DNA of 64,000 bases from Variovorax paradoxus. Lineage in GTDB: Bacteria > Pseudomonadota > Gammaproteobacteria > Burkholderiales > Burkholderiaceae_C. The DNA lies in NCBI RefSeq assembly GCF_902712855.1, contig NZ_LR743507.1, positions 4,078,001 through 4,142,000 on the forward strand, given 5' to 3'. Positions 8,242-17,345 of this stretch are shown one piece after another. The notes beneath the pieces were generated by a model that had not been told where the DNA came from, searched no databases, and was given only the letters and a program-made list of their open reading frames with translations. Made by a program: the position numbers and the translations under genes. The stretch's first letter is position 1. Every line of letters begins with the position of its first letter.

Positions 8242-9980
8242 TCAGACCTCACGGTCTGGCGCACGATCTGCCGCAAGGTCCGCCACGAGGTAGCGCGCAT
8301 CCCAGCGCGCAGCGAGTTGCCGAGCCCGGTGCAACGGCACGCGCGCCGCCTCGAAGTCCACCACGCACGCCACATCGGCGGCCTCGGGACGCGCGGGACT
8401 CTCGCTGCTGCGGCCGTCGGTCAACAGCCACAGCCAGCGCTGGCGCGACTCGTTCCTTGCCAGCAGTTGCCCGGCGTGCAGCACCCCGAGCGCCAGCGGC
8501 GTGCCGCCGCCCGCCGCAATGGGAGCGATCCAGTCGTCGTTCCATGCACTGGCACGGCGCGGCGGCAGGCGCAGCTCGACCACGTCGCCGGCGAAGCACA
8601 GAAGCGCGACATGGTCGCGGCGCTGGTAGGCCTCGTCCATCAACGCAAGCAGCAGGCCCTTGGCGCGCGCGAGGTTGCCGTCGTCACGCATCGAGGCCGA
8701 ACAGTCGAGCAGAAAGCAGTGCAGCGCGCCACTGCGCGTTTCCTGCGGGCGATGGCGCAGATGCTCCGGACCCAGGCGTGCCGCCCCGCGTGCCGCGAAG
8801 GTGCGCGGCCAGTCGAAGGCCGCGCCCTGCCGCGCGGCACCATGCCATGCATCCCGCTGCGTGCCCTGCCTCCGGTCACCCTGGCGCGCGCCAGCGGATG
8901 CCGCATCCCGGAGGCTCAGGCTTTTTTTGGGACGGCCCGTGATGTGGAGAGCAACGGACGCAGCGGCTTCACACGCTCGATGCCGACCGGCTCGGGCGGC
9001 ATCGCGCCCCAGTCGCCGTCACCGGCGTCACCGGCATCGTCCGGCTGCGGTGCGCCACCCGCGTCCTGCTTGCGAGGAACAGGTGCAGCGGCCGGCGGAG
9101 CGCTCGCCGACACCGGCTTGCGGCGATGCAACAGCACCGCTTCGGCCACGCGCTGCACGTGGCCGGCGCTGATGGCCGGCGCGTCTTCCCAGGCGGCGAG
9201 CGCGCGGGCCGAGCGCAGCATCACGAGGTCGGCGCGCAGGCCGTCGACGCCGGCCTCGATGCACAGGGCGCCGACCGTCTCGTGCGTCGCATCGTCGTAA
9301 GGCAGCGCGGACGCATCGCCCAAGCGGGCGCGGGCACGCGACAGGGACCCCGCCAGCGCGGCCTGCTCCTGCGCATGCCGGGCGCGAAAGCCCTGCGGGT
9401 CGGCATCGAAGGCCAGGCGTGCGCGCACGATGGCCTGGCGTTCGGCCGCGTCCTCGATGTTGCGCAGCTGCACGCACAGCCCGAAGCGGTCGAGCAACTG
9501 GGGCCGCAGCGTGCCCTCCTCCGGATTCATGGTGCCCACCAGCACGAAGCGCGCGGCGTGGCGGTGCGAGATGCCATCGCGCTCCACCACGTTCACGCCG
9601 CTGGCAGCCGCGTCGAGCAGCGAGTCGATCAGCGCGTCGGGCAGCAGGTTGATCTCGTCCACGTACAGCACGCCGCCGTGCGCGCGCGCAAGCAGCCCCG
9701 GCGCGAACCTCAATTCATGGCCGGCCATCGCCTGCCCCAGGTCGAGCGTGCCGACGAGGCTCTCGAGGCTGGCGCCCAGCGGCAGCGTGACGAACGGTGC
9801 ACCGGGCATCAGTTCGGCCAGCGCGCGCGCGGCGGTGGTTTTGGCGGTGCCGCGCGGCCCTTCGATCAGCACCCCGCCCAGTCCGGGGTCGGCCGCGGCC
9901 AGCAGCAGCGCCTGGCGAAGCTGAGGCTGGCCTGCGATGGCGGCAAAGGGGAAAGGCACCGGCATGTCTGCGGCGGTCAT
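8242..9980 (-). CDS. chlD: ChlD-type chelatase subunit, read through a -1 frameshift
   Basis: This is the predicted 579-aa frameshift product: the AAA+ part (frame of 8916-9980) joined at the A7 run (8922-8928) to a VWA domain in the -1 frame that ends at 8242. The VWA part has the metal-ion motif D-C-S-A-S in FLLDCSASMRDDGN, and later LTDGR. Between the ChlI stop and this motif there is no ATG, GTG or TTG in the VWA frame. The first Met comes after the motif, so a separate complete VWA protein cannot be started. ChlD works with ChlI to drive metal insertion by CobN. Programmed frameshifting that makes both subunits from one chlD gene has been described for cobalt chelatases (Antonov). A sequencing error in the A-run is the alternative. 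Confidence 0.82.
8916..9980 (-). CDS. ChlI/BchI-like AAA+ chelatase subunit (zero-frame product)
   Basis: 354 aa from ATG 9980, which has an AGGAG site 9 nt upstream. Walker A is GPRGTAKTT, Walker B is VLYVDEINLL, and sensor residues follow in LVGTMNPEEG and RPQLLDRFG, as in magnesium and cobalt chelatase ATPases. The protein ends in a low-complexity Pro/Asp/Gly tail and stops two codons after the slippery A-run (..P-K-K-A stop). On its own it would be the small ATPase subunit; with a -1 shift it becomes ChlD. It lies 100 nt after cobN and closes the riboswitch operon. Confidence 0.9.
   Translation of the reverse strand: MTAADMPVPFPFAAIAGQPQLRQALLLAAADPGLGGVLIEGPRGTAKTTAARALAELMPGAPFVTLPLGASLESLVGTLDLGQAMAGHELRFAPGLLARAHGGVLYVDEINLLPDALIDSLLDAAASGVNVVERDGISHRHAARFVLVGTMNPEEGTLRPQLLDRFGLCVQLRNIEDAAERQAIVRARLAFDADPQGFRARHAQEQAALAGSLSRARARLGDASALPYDDATHETVGALCIEAGVDGLRADLVMLRSARALAAWEDAPAISAGHVQRVAEAVLLHRRKPVSASAPPAAAPVPRKQDAGGAPQPDDAGDAGDGDWGAMPPEPVGIERVKPLRPLLSTSRAVPKKA
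8922..8928 (-). promoter_or_regulatory. Programmed -1 frameshift site (A7 slippery run)
   Basis: On the coding strand the zero frame reads CCA AAA AAA GCC TGA. The run is therefore an A_AAA_AAA heptamer in the phase needed for -1 slippage, two codons before the stop. After slippage the frame reads AGC CTG AGC CTC and stays open through the whole VWA domain. Thirteen nt downstream a short hairpin can form (8908-8904 with 8900-8896, 3-nt loop), a possible but weak stimulator. No strong upstream Shine-Dalgarno-like stimulator was noticed. Confidence 0.78.
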
Positions 9981-10080
9981 CGTTGAAGCTCCTGGTCGTC
10001 GCGGTGCGACTGCATGACGGGGGGAATACGGTGGAAACGGCCTTGCCGCACGCGCAGCGAACGACGACCGGCGAACGGCT

Positions 10081-13000
10081 TCATCGGCCTTCCATCCGCT
10101 GCTCCTGGTCGAGCAGCAGGTTCTCGAGCTGGTCCTTGTAGTCGCCGGGCGACTGCCACAGGCCGCGCTGCATGGCTTCGAGCAGGCGGCTGAGCATGTC
10201 GTGCAACGCGCGTGGATTGTGCTCGCCCACGAAGCTGCGCGTGGCGTCGTCGAGCACGTAGGCGTCCGCCACCATGGCGTACTGGTGATCGCCGACCACG
10301 CGCGCGGTGGCATCGAAGCCGAACAGGTAGTCGACCGTGGCGGCCATCTCGAAGGCGCCCTTGTAGCCGTGGCGCTTCACGCCATCGATCCACTTCGGGT
10401 TGACCACGCGGGCGCGGATGACGCGGCTGATCTCTTCCTTCAGCGTGCGCACGCGCGGTGCCTGCGGGTTGCCGTGGTCGCCGTGGTACATGGCCGGCTG
10501 CCGGCCGCTCAGGTGACGCACGGCCGCAGCCATGCCGCCCTGGAACTGGTAGTAGTCGTTGGAGTCGAGCAGGTCGTGCTCGCGGCTGTCCTGGTTCTGT
10601 ATGACCACGTTCATGCCGCCCAGCCTTCGTACCAGCGCGTCGGCCGCGGGCACGCCGTCGCTGCCCCGCCCGTAGGCGTGCGCGCTGCCGCCGACGTAGG
10701 CCTTCGACAGGTCGTCGTCGGTCTGCCAGGCGCCGTGGTCGAACAGCGGCTGCAGGCCCGAGCCGTAGCTGCCGGGCGCCGAACCGAACACACGCCAGCC
10801 GGCCTGCAGGCGCGCGGCCTCGGGGCCGATGCCCTGCGCCTCGAGCGCCGCCGTCTCGCGCAGGATGCGCGCACGGATCGGATTGCGCTCGGCATCCTCG
10901 TCCTCCTGCGCGGCCACGGCCTGCACGGCGGCGTCGAACATCTGCACGGCGTTCGGGAAGGCATCGCGGAAGAAGCCCGAGATGCGCAGCGTGACATCGA
11001 TGCGCGGACGGCCGATGCCCACCGTGGGCAGAACCTCGAAGTCGACCACGCGCTGGCTGCCGGGCGCCCACTTGGGCCGTACGCCGATCAGCGCGAAGGC
11101 CTGCGCCAGGTCGTCGCCGCCGGTGCGCATGGTCGCGGTGCCCCACACCGACAGGCCCAGCGCCACCGGGTAGTCGCCATGCTCCTGAAGGTGGCGCTCG
11201 ACCAGTTGCGCGGCCGACTTGAGGCCGAGCATCCAGGCGGTGGGCGTGGGAATGGCGCGGATGTCGACCGCGTAGAAGTTGCGCCCGGTGGGCAGCACGT
11301 CGGGCCGGCCGCGCGAAGGCGAACCGCTCGGGCCGGGCGGCACGAAGCGGCCCTGAAGCGCGCGCAGGAGCTGCAGCAGTTCCTGCGCGCCGCAGGCATC
11401 GAGCGCGGGCGCGACGCTGCGCTCGATACGTTTCATCACCGCCGCCGTGCGCGGCAGCTCCGGCGGGCACGCGCCCTCTTCCAGCAGCCGTTGCGCGAGC
11501 AGTTCCAGCCGCTCGCGCGTGTCGCCCTGGTGCCGCCAGGCATCGGCGCTGACCGACTGCAGCAGCGCGGGTCGTGCGCCGTGCCACGGCTTTGCCGCAT
11601 CGATGTCGAGCGGATCGAAGTTCTCCTCGGGGAGCAGGTCGTGGGACAGCGCGCCGAGCAGCCCCTCGTTCGCACCCGCACCGTCGAGCGCGGGAAAACG
11701 TGCCAGGGCCAGCAGCGTGTCGCGCCGCAACCGCGCCTGCGGCGATGCGCCGAACACATGGAGACCGTCGCGGATCTGCGTTTCCTTCAGCTCGCACAGG
11801 TAGGCATCCACGCGCGCCAGCACGGCGTCGTCTTCGGCGCCGGGCATGCCCAGTTCCTCGACCAGGTGCTGCGCGCGCACCGCGGCGAGGATCTGCGCGC
11901 GCAGCACCCTGGCGCGGCGCGCATCGACGAGCAGCGCGTCGTAGTACTCGTCGACCTGGCGCTCCAGGTCCTGCAGCGGACCGTGGTTCTCCGCGCGCGT
12001 GAGCGGCGGCATCAGGTGGTCGACGATGACCGCCTGCGTGCGCCGCTTGGCCTGCGCGCCCTCGCCCGGATCGTTGACGATGAAGGGATACACATTCGGC
12101 ATCGGCCCGAGGATGGCGTCGGGCCAGCAGGTCTGCGCCAGCGCGATGCTCTTGCCGGGCAGCCATTCGAGGTTGCCGTGCTTGCCGACATGCACCACCG
12201 CATCGATGGCGAACACGTCGCGCAGCCAGAAATAGAACGCGAGGTAGCTGTGCGGCGGCACCAGTTCGGCGTTGTGGTAGCTCGCGTAGTCGGCCGCGCC
12301 GGGTTCACCGAGTGCACGCGCGGGCTGGATGCCGACGAACACGCGGCCCAGCCGCAGGCCGGCGATCATGAAGCGGCCCTGGCGCACCATCGGGTCCTGC
12401 TCGGGCCTGCCCCAGCGCGCGTCGATGGCGGCCGCCATGCCTTCGGGCAGGGCCGCGAGCCTCGTGCGGTAGTGCTCGATGGCGTAGCTCTGCCACGCGG
12501 GCCGCGCGGCCCAACGCGCGGGGTCGTTGGCAATGCCCTGCTGCAGCCGGCGCATGAGCGCATCGCCGTCCTCGGGCATCGCCTGCGCATCGCCCAGCTC
12601 GTAGCCGCCGGCCTGCATCGCGCGCAGGATGCCGACGACCGAGGCCGGCGTGTCGAGTCCCACGCCGCTGCCGATGCGGCCTTCGCTGCCCGGGTAGTTC
12701 GCCAGGATCAGCGCCACGCGCTTGTCTGCGGCGCCAAGGCTGCGCAGCCTGCACCAGCGCCGCGCCAGTTCGGCCACGAAGGCCACGCGGTCGGGCTCGG
12801 GCTGGTAGTTGACCACCTCGGTCTGCGTGAGCTCGCAGCGATGCGACAGCCCCTTGAAGCTCACGGCGCGCGTGATGATGCGGCCGTCCATCTCCGGCAG
12901 CGCGATCTGCATCGCGATGTCGCGCGGGCGCAGGCCCTGGCTGTCGGCGAGCCAGTCCTCGCGGTTGCCGCCGCTCACGATGACCTGCAGCACGGGCGCA

Positions 13001-13893
13001 TCGCCGGCCAGCGCGAGGTCTTCGCGTTGTTCGTCCTTCGAGCCCTGCCCCAGCGCAGCGAACGCGGTGGTGTTGAGCACCAGCTGGGCATCGTGCTCGA
13101 CGCACAGCGCACGCAATGCGGACAGGCACAGCGGATCTTTCAGCGAATCGAGCGCGATCGGCAGCGGGTTGAGCCCTTCGGCGCGCAGCGCCCCGGCGAT
13201 GGCATCGAAGGCCGCCGTGTTGCCGGACTGCAGGTGCGACCGGTAGAACACCAGCGCCACCACCGGCGCGCCGTCGCGCCAGCCGGCGCGCAGGTCATCG
13301 ATGCCAGCCACGGTGTGCAGCGCGTGCATGCCGCCCGGCACGTGCAGCGCCACCTGCGGCAGGCTGCGCGGCGGCAGGGGCGCCTCGCCATGGCGCAACC
13401 CGTGGAAGGCCACCGCGCGCAGGAACTGCATCGCGTTGCCCGCCCCGCCGCTGCGCATGTACTGCCACAGCTGGCGGCTCACTTCGCGCGGCGCGGTGCC
13501 GCGCGCGAGCAGGTCTTCGTCTTCCTGCAGGTCGCCCGAGAACATGGCGAGCTGCTGGCCCTTGCGCCTGGCGAGCTTCTCGAGCTGCTGCAGCCCGTAG
13601 GCCCAGGCGGATTCCGCCCCGAGGTGGTCGACCACCACCACGCGCGCATGCTGCAGCACCTCGTCGATGTAAAGGTCGAGCGAAGCCGGCTGCCGCAGGT
13701 ACATCAGGTTGGCCAGCCGCAGCGACGGATAGCCGGGGTCGGTGACGGCCAGCGCCGTGCGTGCCGCGGCCAGCAGCGCGAGCGTGGTGTCGGCCGAGCT
13801 GAGCACCACGATGTCGCCCGGCGTCTGGTCGAGCCGGGTGACGACGCTGTCGTCCTCGACGAAGCGCCCGGGTTGCGTGCTCAGCAGGTGCAT
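10081..13893 (-). CDS. cobN: Cobaltochelatase large subunit CobN
   Basis: 1270 aa, the usual length for CobN. It carries the conserved stretch VHVGKHGNLEWLPGK shared with the magnesium chelatase H subunit, and GGMAAAVRHLSGRQP near the C-terminus. CobN binds hydrogenobyrinate a,c-diamide and cobalt, and needs an AAA+ partner pair for ATP-driven insertion. In alpha-proteobacteria the partners are CobS and CobT; here the ChlI/ChlD gene directly downstream supplies them. The start codon lies 3 nt after the cobW stop, so the two are translationally coupled. The large opposite-strand frame over this gene is a codon-bias shadow. Confidence 0.95.
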   Translation of the reverse strand: MHLLSTQPGRFVEDDSVVTRLDQTPGDIVVLSSADTTLALLAAARTALAVTDPGYPSLRLANLMYLRQPASLDLYIDEVLQHARVVVVDHLGAESAWAYGLQQLEKLARRKGQQLAMFSGDLQEDEDLLARGTAPREVSRQLWQYMRSGGAGNAMQFLRAVAFHGLRHGEAPLPPRSLPQVALHVPGGMHALHTVAGIDDLRAGWRDGAPVVALVFYRSHLQSGNTAAFDAIAGALRAEGLNPLPIALDSLKDPLCLSALRALCVEHDAQLVLNTTAFAALGQGSKDEQREDLALAGDAPVLQVIVSGGNREDWLADSQGLRPRDIAMQIALPEMDGRIITRAVSFKGLSHRCELTQTEVVNYQPEPDRVAFVAELARRWCRLRSLGAADKRVALILANYPGSEGRIGSGVGLDTPASVVGILRAMQAGGYELGDAQAMPEDGDALMRRLQQGIANDPARWAARPAWQSYAIEHYRTRLAALPEGMAAAIDARWGRPEQDPMVRQGRFMIAGLRLGRVFVGIQPARALGEPGAADYASYHNAELVPPHSYLAFYFWLRDVFAIDAVVHVGKHGNLEWLPGKSIALAQTCWPDAILGPMPNVYPFIVNDPGEGAQAKRRTQAVIVDHLMPPLTRAENHGPLQDLERQVDEYYDALLVDARRARVLRAQILAAVRAQHLVEELGMPGAEDDAVLARVDAYLCELKETQIRDGLHVFGASPQARLRRDTLLALARFPALDGAGANEGLLGALSHDLLPEENFDPLDIDAAKPWHGARPALLQSVSADAWRHQGDTRERLELLAQRLLEEGACPPELPRTAAVMKRIERSVAPALDACGAQELLQLLRALQGRFVPPGPSGSPSRGRPDVLPTGRNFYAVDIRAIPTPTAWMLGLKSAAQLVERHLQEHGDYPVALGLSVWGTATMRTGGDDLAQAFALIGVRPKWAPGSQRVVDFEVLPTVGIGRPRIDVTLRISGFFRDAFPNAVQMFDAAVQAVAAQEDEDAERNPIRARILRETAALEAQGIGPEAARLQAGWRVFGSAPGSYGSGLQPLFDHGAWQTDDDLSKAYVGGSAHAYGRGSDGVPAADALVRRLGGMNVVIQNQDSREHDLLDSNDYYQFQGGMAAAVRHLSGRQPAMYHGDHGNPQAPRVRTLKEEISRVIRARVVNPKWIDGVKRHGYKGAFEMAATVDYLFGFDATARVVGDHQYAMVADAYVLDDATRSFVGEHNPRALHDMLSRLLEAMQRGLWQSPGDYKDQLENLLLDQEQRMEGR

Positions 13894-13896
13894 GGG

Positions 13897-14964
13897 TCAG
13901 GCCGCGACCGCGCTCACCGCGTCCAGCGCCTTGCGCAGCGCGGCTTCGTCCAGGTCCTCGCCGATGAACACAAGCCGCGTGCGCTGCGCCTCGCCGTCGC
14001 GCCAGCGGCGGTCGAAATGATGGTCGAAGCGGCGGCCCACGCCCTGCACCAGCAGGCGCATAGGCTTGCCCGGAATGGCGACGAATCCCTTCACGCGGTA
14101 GATGGTGTGCTGCTCGACCAGCTTGCCGAGCACGGCCAGCAGGCTGTCGCGGTCCACGGGCGGCAGCTCGATCACGAGCGAGTCGAACTCGTCGTGGTCG
14201 TGGTCTTCCTCGTGGTCGTGGTGGCTCTCGCGCAGGTGGATGGTGGTTTCGGCCGCACGGCCCTGGCCCAGCAGCAGCGCGAGCGGCAGCCTGCCTTCGC
14301 TGGCCGCCACGATCTTCACCTCGGGCGGCAGTTCCTCGCGCACCAGTGCCTCGACCTGCGTGCGCATCGCGTCGTCCATCAGGTCGGTCTTGTTGAGCAC
14401 CACGAGGTCGGCGGCGGAGAGCTGGTCTTCGAACAGCTCGTGCAGCGGCGACTCGTGGTCGAGGTTGGGGTCGGCGCGGCGGGCTTCGTCGACGGCTTCG
14501 GGGTTCTCGGCGAACTGGCCCGACGCGGCGGCCGGGCCGTCGACCACGGTGACCACCGAATCGACAGTGAAGATGTTGGCGATATCCGGCCACTGGAAGG
14601 CCTGCACCAGCGGCTTGGGCAGCGCGAGGCCCGAGGTTTCGATGAGCACCGCATCGAGCTCGCCGCGGCGTTCGGCCAGCTGCAGCATCACCGGCAGGAA
14701 CTCTTCCTGCACGGTGCAGCAGACGCAGCCGTTGGCCAGCTCGTACAGCGCACCGGCCCGCTCGTTGCCTTCGTCGTCGCAGCCGATGCCGCAGCCGCGA
14801 AGGATCTCGCCGTCGATGCCGAGCTCGCCGAACTCGTTGACGATCACTGCGATGCGGCGGCCTTCGGCGTTGCCGAGGATGTGGCGCAGCAGCGTGGTCT
14901 TGCCGCTGCCGAGGAACCCCGTGACGATGGTGACGGGGATCTTGGCGTTGCTTGCTTGTGTCAT
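13897..14964 (-). CDS. cobW: CobW family GTPase, cobalt chaperone
   Basis: 355 aa from ATG 14964. The G3E GTPase signature is complete: Walker A GFLGSGKTTLL, the metal-binding GCVCCTV, ETSGLA, and NKTDL for guanine binding. Between about residues 240 and 260 is a histidine/aspartate-rich loop (HHDHEEDHDHDEFD) expected to hold metal. CobW proteins hand Co(II) to the cobaltochelatase; its place directly before cobN supports this. A C-terminal CobW_C domain follows. The frame continues upstream into the cbiM region, but that is not coding. Confidence 0.94.
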   Translation of the reverse strand: MTQASNAKIPVTIVTGFLGSGKTTLLRHILGNAEGRRIAVIVNEFGELGIDGEILRGCGIGCDDEGNERAGALYELANGCVCCTVQEEFLPVMLQLAERRGELDAVLIETSGLALPKPLVQAFQWPDIANIFTVDSVVTVVDGPAAASGQFAENPEAVDEARRADPNLDHESPLHELFEDQLSAADLVVLNKTDLMDDAMRTQVEALVREELPPEVKIVAASEGRLPLALLLGQGRAAETTIHLRESHHDHEEDHDHDEFDSLVIELPPVDRDSLLAVLGKLVEQHTIYRVKGFVAIPGKPMRLLVQGVGRRFDHHFDRRWRDGEAQRTRLVFIGEDLDEAALRKALDAVSAVAA

Positions 14965-15077
14965 GGGAAGAAGACTTTCAGGTGCCGCGGCGGCCGAAGG
15001 CTGCCCCGGGGAATGGCGCAGGGCGCCCGCGGCATCGCCGGGGCGCCCTCTTGAAAAGGACGGGTCGGACGGAAGGA

Positions 15078-15755
15078 TCAGACCGCGTTGTACAGGCGGC
15101 GCTCGACGAAGGCCGAACCCTGCAGGCGGCGCCAGGCCTTGGCGGCCGCGAGCACGCCGAGGTCGACCAGCGGCTCGACCAGCACCACGGTCATGTAGGC
15201 GGCGCCGAAGCTGGCGATCTGGCCCAGGTTCTCGAGGCCGGTGCCGCGCCCGTACAGCGCCCAGAAGCCGACCCACACCACGATGCCGCCCTGGTAGGCC
15301 ACCGACAGCTTGAAGGCCTGCTGGTAGCTCAGGTCCACGTAGGCCACGTTCTTCGGAATGATGCGGCGCGCCAGCGCGGCGGTGGCGAACAGCGGCACCA
15401 GCAGCGTGGTGACGTTCATGCCGTACTGCGGAATGTCCTGCGGCTCGAAGAACATGCCCTGGATGAGCAACCCGCCCGCCAGGCCGATGGCCGCGGGCGC
15501 GAGCCCGAACACCAGCAGCAGCGTGGTGCCGAGGATCAGGTGCACCTCGGACACGCCGACGGGGTGATGCGGCAGCACCTCGAAGAAGCAGAACACCAGC
15601 GCCACGGCAATCGCCGAGCGCAGCACGAGGGCGGCAAGGCCGTCCTTCAAGGCAGTCTGGATGGCCACCTTGCCCGTGTAGGCGAGCGCGGCTGCTGCCG
15701 TGGCGTAGCTGAGAAAAATCTTGGTTCCGTCGACGAGACCTGGTTCGATGTGCAT
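15078..15755 (-). CDS. cbiM: CbiM-family cobalt transport membrane protein
   Basis: 225 aa from ATG 15755, with an AGGAGG site 7 nt upstream; the longer frame lacks such a site. The mature start MHIEPG is diagnostic, because the N-terminal Met-His of CbiM binds the cobalt ion. About six to seven hydrophobic helices follow. CbiM is normally the substrate-specific membrane part of the CbiMNQO energy-coupling transporter. Here no cbiN, cbiQ or cbiO gene is present in the operon, so it either works alone or borrows an energy module from elsewhere. Riboswitch control upstream supports cobalt as the cargo. Confidence 0.87.
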   Translation of the reverse strand: MHIEPGLVDGTKIFLSYATAAAALAYTGKVAIQTALKDGLAALVLRSAIAVALVFCFFEVLPHHPVGVSEVHLILGTTLLLVFGLAPAAIGLAGGLLIQGMFFEPQDIPQYGMNVTTLLVPLFATAALARRIIPKNVAYVDLSYQQAFKLSVAYQGGIVVWVGFWALYGRGTGLENLGQIASFGAAYMTVVLVEPLVDLGVLAAAKAWRRLQGSAFVERRLYNAV

Positions 15756-15801
15756 CGAGCACCTCCTGAAATGCACCGAAGTGCGAAAGTTGATTGTTGG
15801 T

Positions 15802-17340
15802 TCATGGACCCGCCTGCGCAAGCCCCTTCGAGGCGGCCGCCCGCGCCGGTCTGCGACGCAGTCGGCGCCAGCCGATCACCACGCCGCTGGCTGAGGCCAC
15901 GATGCCGACGAGTGACAGCAGCCACATCACGAGGTCCCAGGCCGGCCGGTACTGGATGAGCCAGGGAAAGTCGAGGCTGTGGGCGGCATTGAACAGCCAT
16001 CGGCGCAGGCGCGAATTGCTGTCGTTGCTTCCGGCGACCTGCCCGCTGGCGGGGTCGATGTAGACCCGGCTGCGCGCCGGATCGTCGAACTGCAGGCGCC
16101 ATACCGGCACGATGCGCTCGCGGTGGTGGCCGTACCAGTGGAAATCCTCGCGGACCTGCAGCGTGGTGTCGACGATGCGCGCGCCGGGGCGCAGGCGCGA
16201 CGCCGCGCGCACGATGTCGTCCCTGGCGATGGCTGCAGGCGCGCCGGTGGCGGCATCGACCACCCGCACGCGGGCCTTCGCGTCGCGCAGCTGCAGCAGC
16301 GGCCTGCCGTCGAACCACAGCAGCACGGCCTCGCGCGGTGCCGCGTCGCCCTCGCCCGTCGGCAAGGCGGCGGGCGGCCACGGGAAGGGCGAGGTGCCCG
16401 CCCCGGTGTAGCGCGCCATGGCCGCCGCATCGCCGCCGCGCTGGAACCAGCCGTTGGGGTTCATCGACAGCCAGCCGCTGACGATCCACGTCAGCACGAA
16501 GAAGCCGCCGATCAGGCCGGCGATGTGGTGCCAGGCCATCCAGCCGGTATAGGGCGTGACTGCGCCGTTGCGGAACCGGCGGCGCAGCCGCACACGCAGG
16601 ATGCCGATGACGATGCCCGTGACAGCCGAGACGATGCATGCCGCCGACATCCACACCACCACGTCGTGCCAGAGCGGCGGATCGGCGCGCAGCGGCGTGA
16701 AGTAGATCCAGTGCGGCACCGAGCCGAGCCAGTTCCAGAAGCGCTCGGGGCGCGTGGTGTCGCGCACCACCTCGCCGTTGCGTTGCGACACGTAGAGCTC
16801 GGTGCCGGCCGCATCGCCGACCTCGATGCGGTGCAGCGGCCGCAGCGGGTTCAGGCCTTGCGGCACGGTCCACTGGTCGCGATCGAGCGTCTCTGCCCAG
16901 CGCGCGCCGGGCTGGCCGGAGAACGCGCGCGCAATGGCTTCGGCCTGCACCGCATCGACCGGGCCGGGCACGCGGCCGTCGCGCGCCGACACGGTGTGCC
17001 GGCCGCCGCGCGCATCGACGATGCGCCACACCGGTTGCGGGTCGGTGCCGCCCTGTGTCTCGAGCCCCATGCGCCGCGGCTGCAGCCCGCGCACCTCGGG
17101 CGGCAGCGCCTGCAGCGCGGCCGCAGGCGACAGCTGCGCCTGCCCGAAGCGCAGCGGCGCGAGCCCGGCCAGCCGCTCCTCGTCCGTGAGGTTCGGATAC
17201 CCCACGTACATCATGACCACGCCCGATGCGAACCACATGACGAACAGCAGGCAGCCGCCGATGCCCAGCCACCGGTGCGTCCAGTAGAGCCAGTGCCGGA
17301 TGCGCGGCCAGGCGCGGCGCCATGCGGAAGCCATGTGCAT
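15802..17340 (-). CDS. PepSY-associated transmembrane protein
   Basis: 512 aa from ATG 17340 (ATG 17334 is an equal alternative), 5 nt after the stop of the TonB receptor gene. It has an N-terminal helix after HWLYWTHRWLGIGG, two helices near the middle (about 215-305, with WHHIAGLIGGFF), and a C-terminal helix. Long periplasmic PepSY regions lie between them. PepSY-TM proteins often sit beside TonB receptors and are thought to help reduce or release metal at the inner membrane; histidines near the helices (HRWLG, WHH, AAHS) could bind haem or metal. Its role in this cobalt operon is inferred from position. Confidence 0.82.
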   Translation of the reverse strand: MHMASAWRRAWPRIRHWLYWTHRWLGIGGCLLFVMWFASGVVMMYVGYPNLTDEERLAGLAPLRFGQAQLSPAAALQALPPEVRGLQPRRMGLETQGGTDPQPVWRIVDARGGRHTVSARDGRVPGPVDAVQAEAIARAFSGQPGARWAETLDRDQWTVPQGLNPLRPLHRIEVGDAAGTELYVSQRNGEVVRDTTRPERFWNWLGSVPHWIYFTPLRADPPLWHDVVVWMSAACIVSAVTGIVIGILRVRLRRRFRNGAVTPYTGWMAWHHIAGLIGGFFVLTWIVSGWLSMNPNGWFQRGGDAAAMARYTGAGTSPFPWPPAALPTGEGDAAPREAVLLWFDGRPLLQLRDAKARVRVVDAATGAPAAIARDDIVRAASRLRPGARIVDTTLQVREDFHWYGHHRERIVPVWRLQFDDPARSRVYIDPASGQVAGSNDSNSRLRRWLFNAAHSLDFPWLIQYRPAWDLVMWLLSLVGIVASASGVVIGWRRLRRRPARAAASKGLAQAGP

Positions 17341-17345
17341 GCGTT

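Noticed and set aside
8640..8906. Separate start for the VWA protein at 8906
   Set aside because: The ATG at 8904-8906 is in a different frame from the VWA domain, so it cannot start it; this is part of why frameshifting is favoured.
10201..15054. 1617-aa open frame opposite cobN and cobW
   Set aside because: It is an antisense frame produced by GC-rich third positions; it is rich in Arg, Gln, His and Gly with no domain, while the minus-strand genes are well-known families.
14965..15762. Long upstream extension of CobW reaching into cbiM
   Set aside because: CobW begins at ATG 14964 with its P-loop close by; the extension overlaps the well-supported CbiM gene in another frame.
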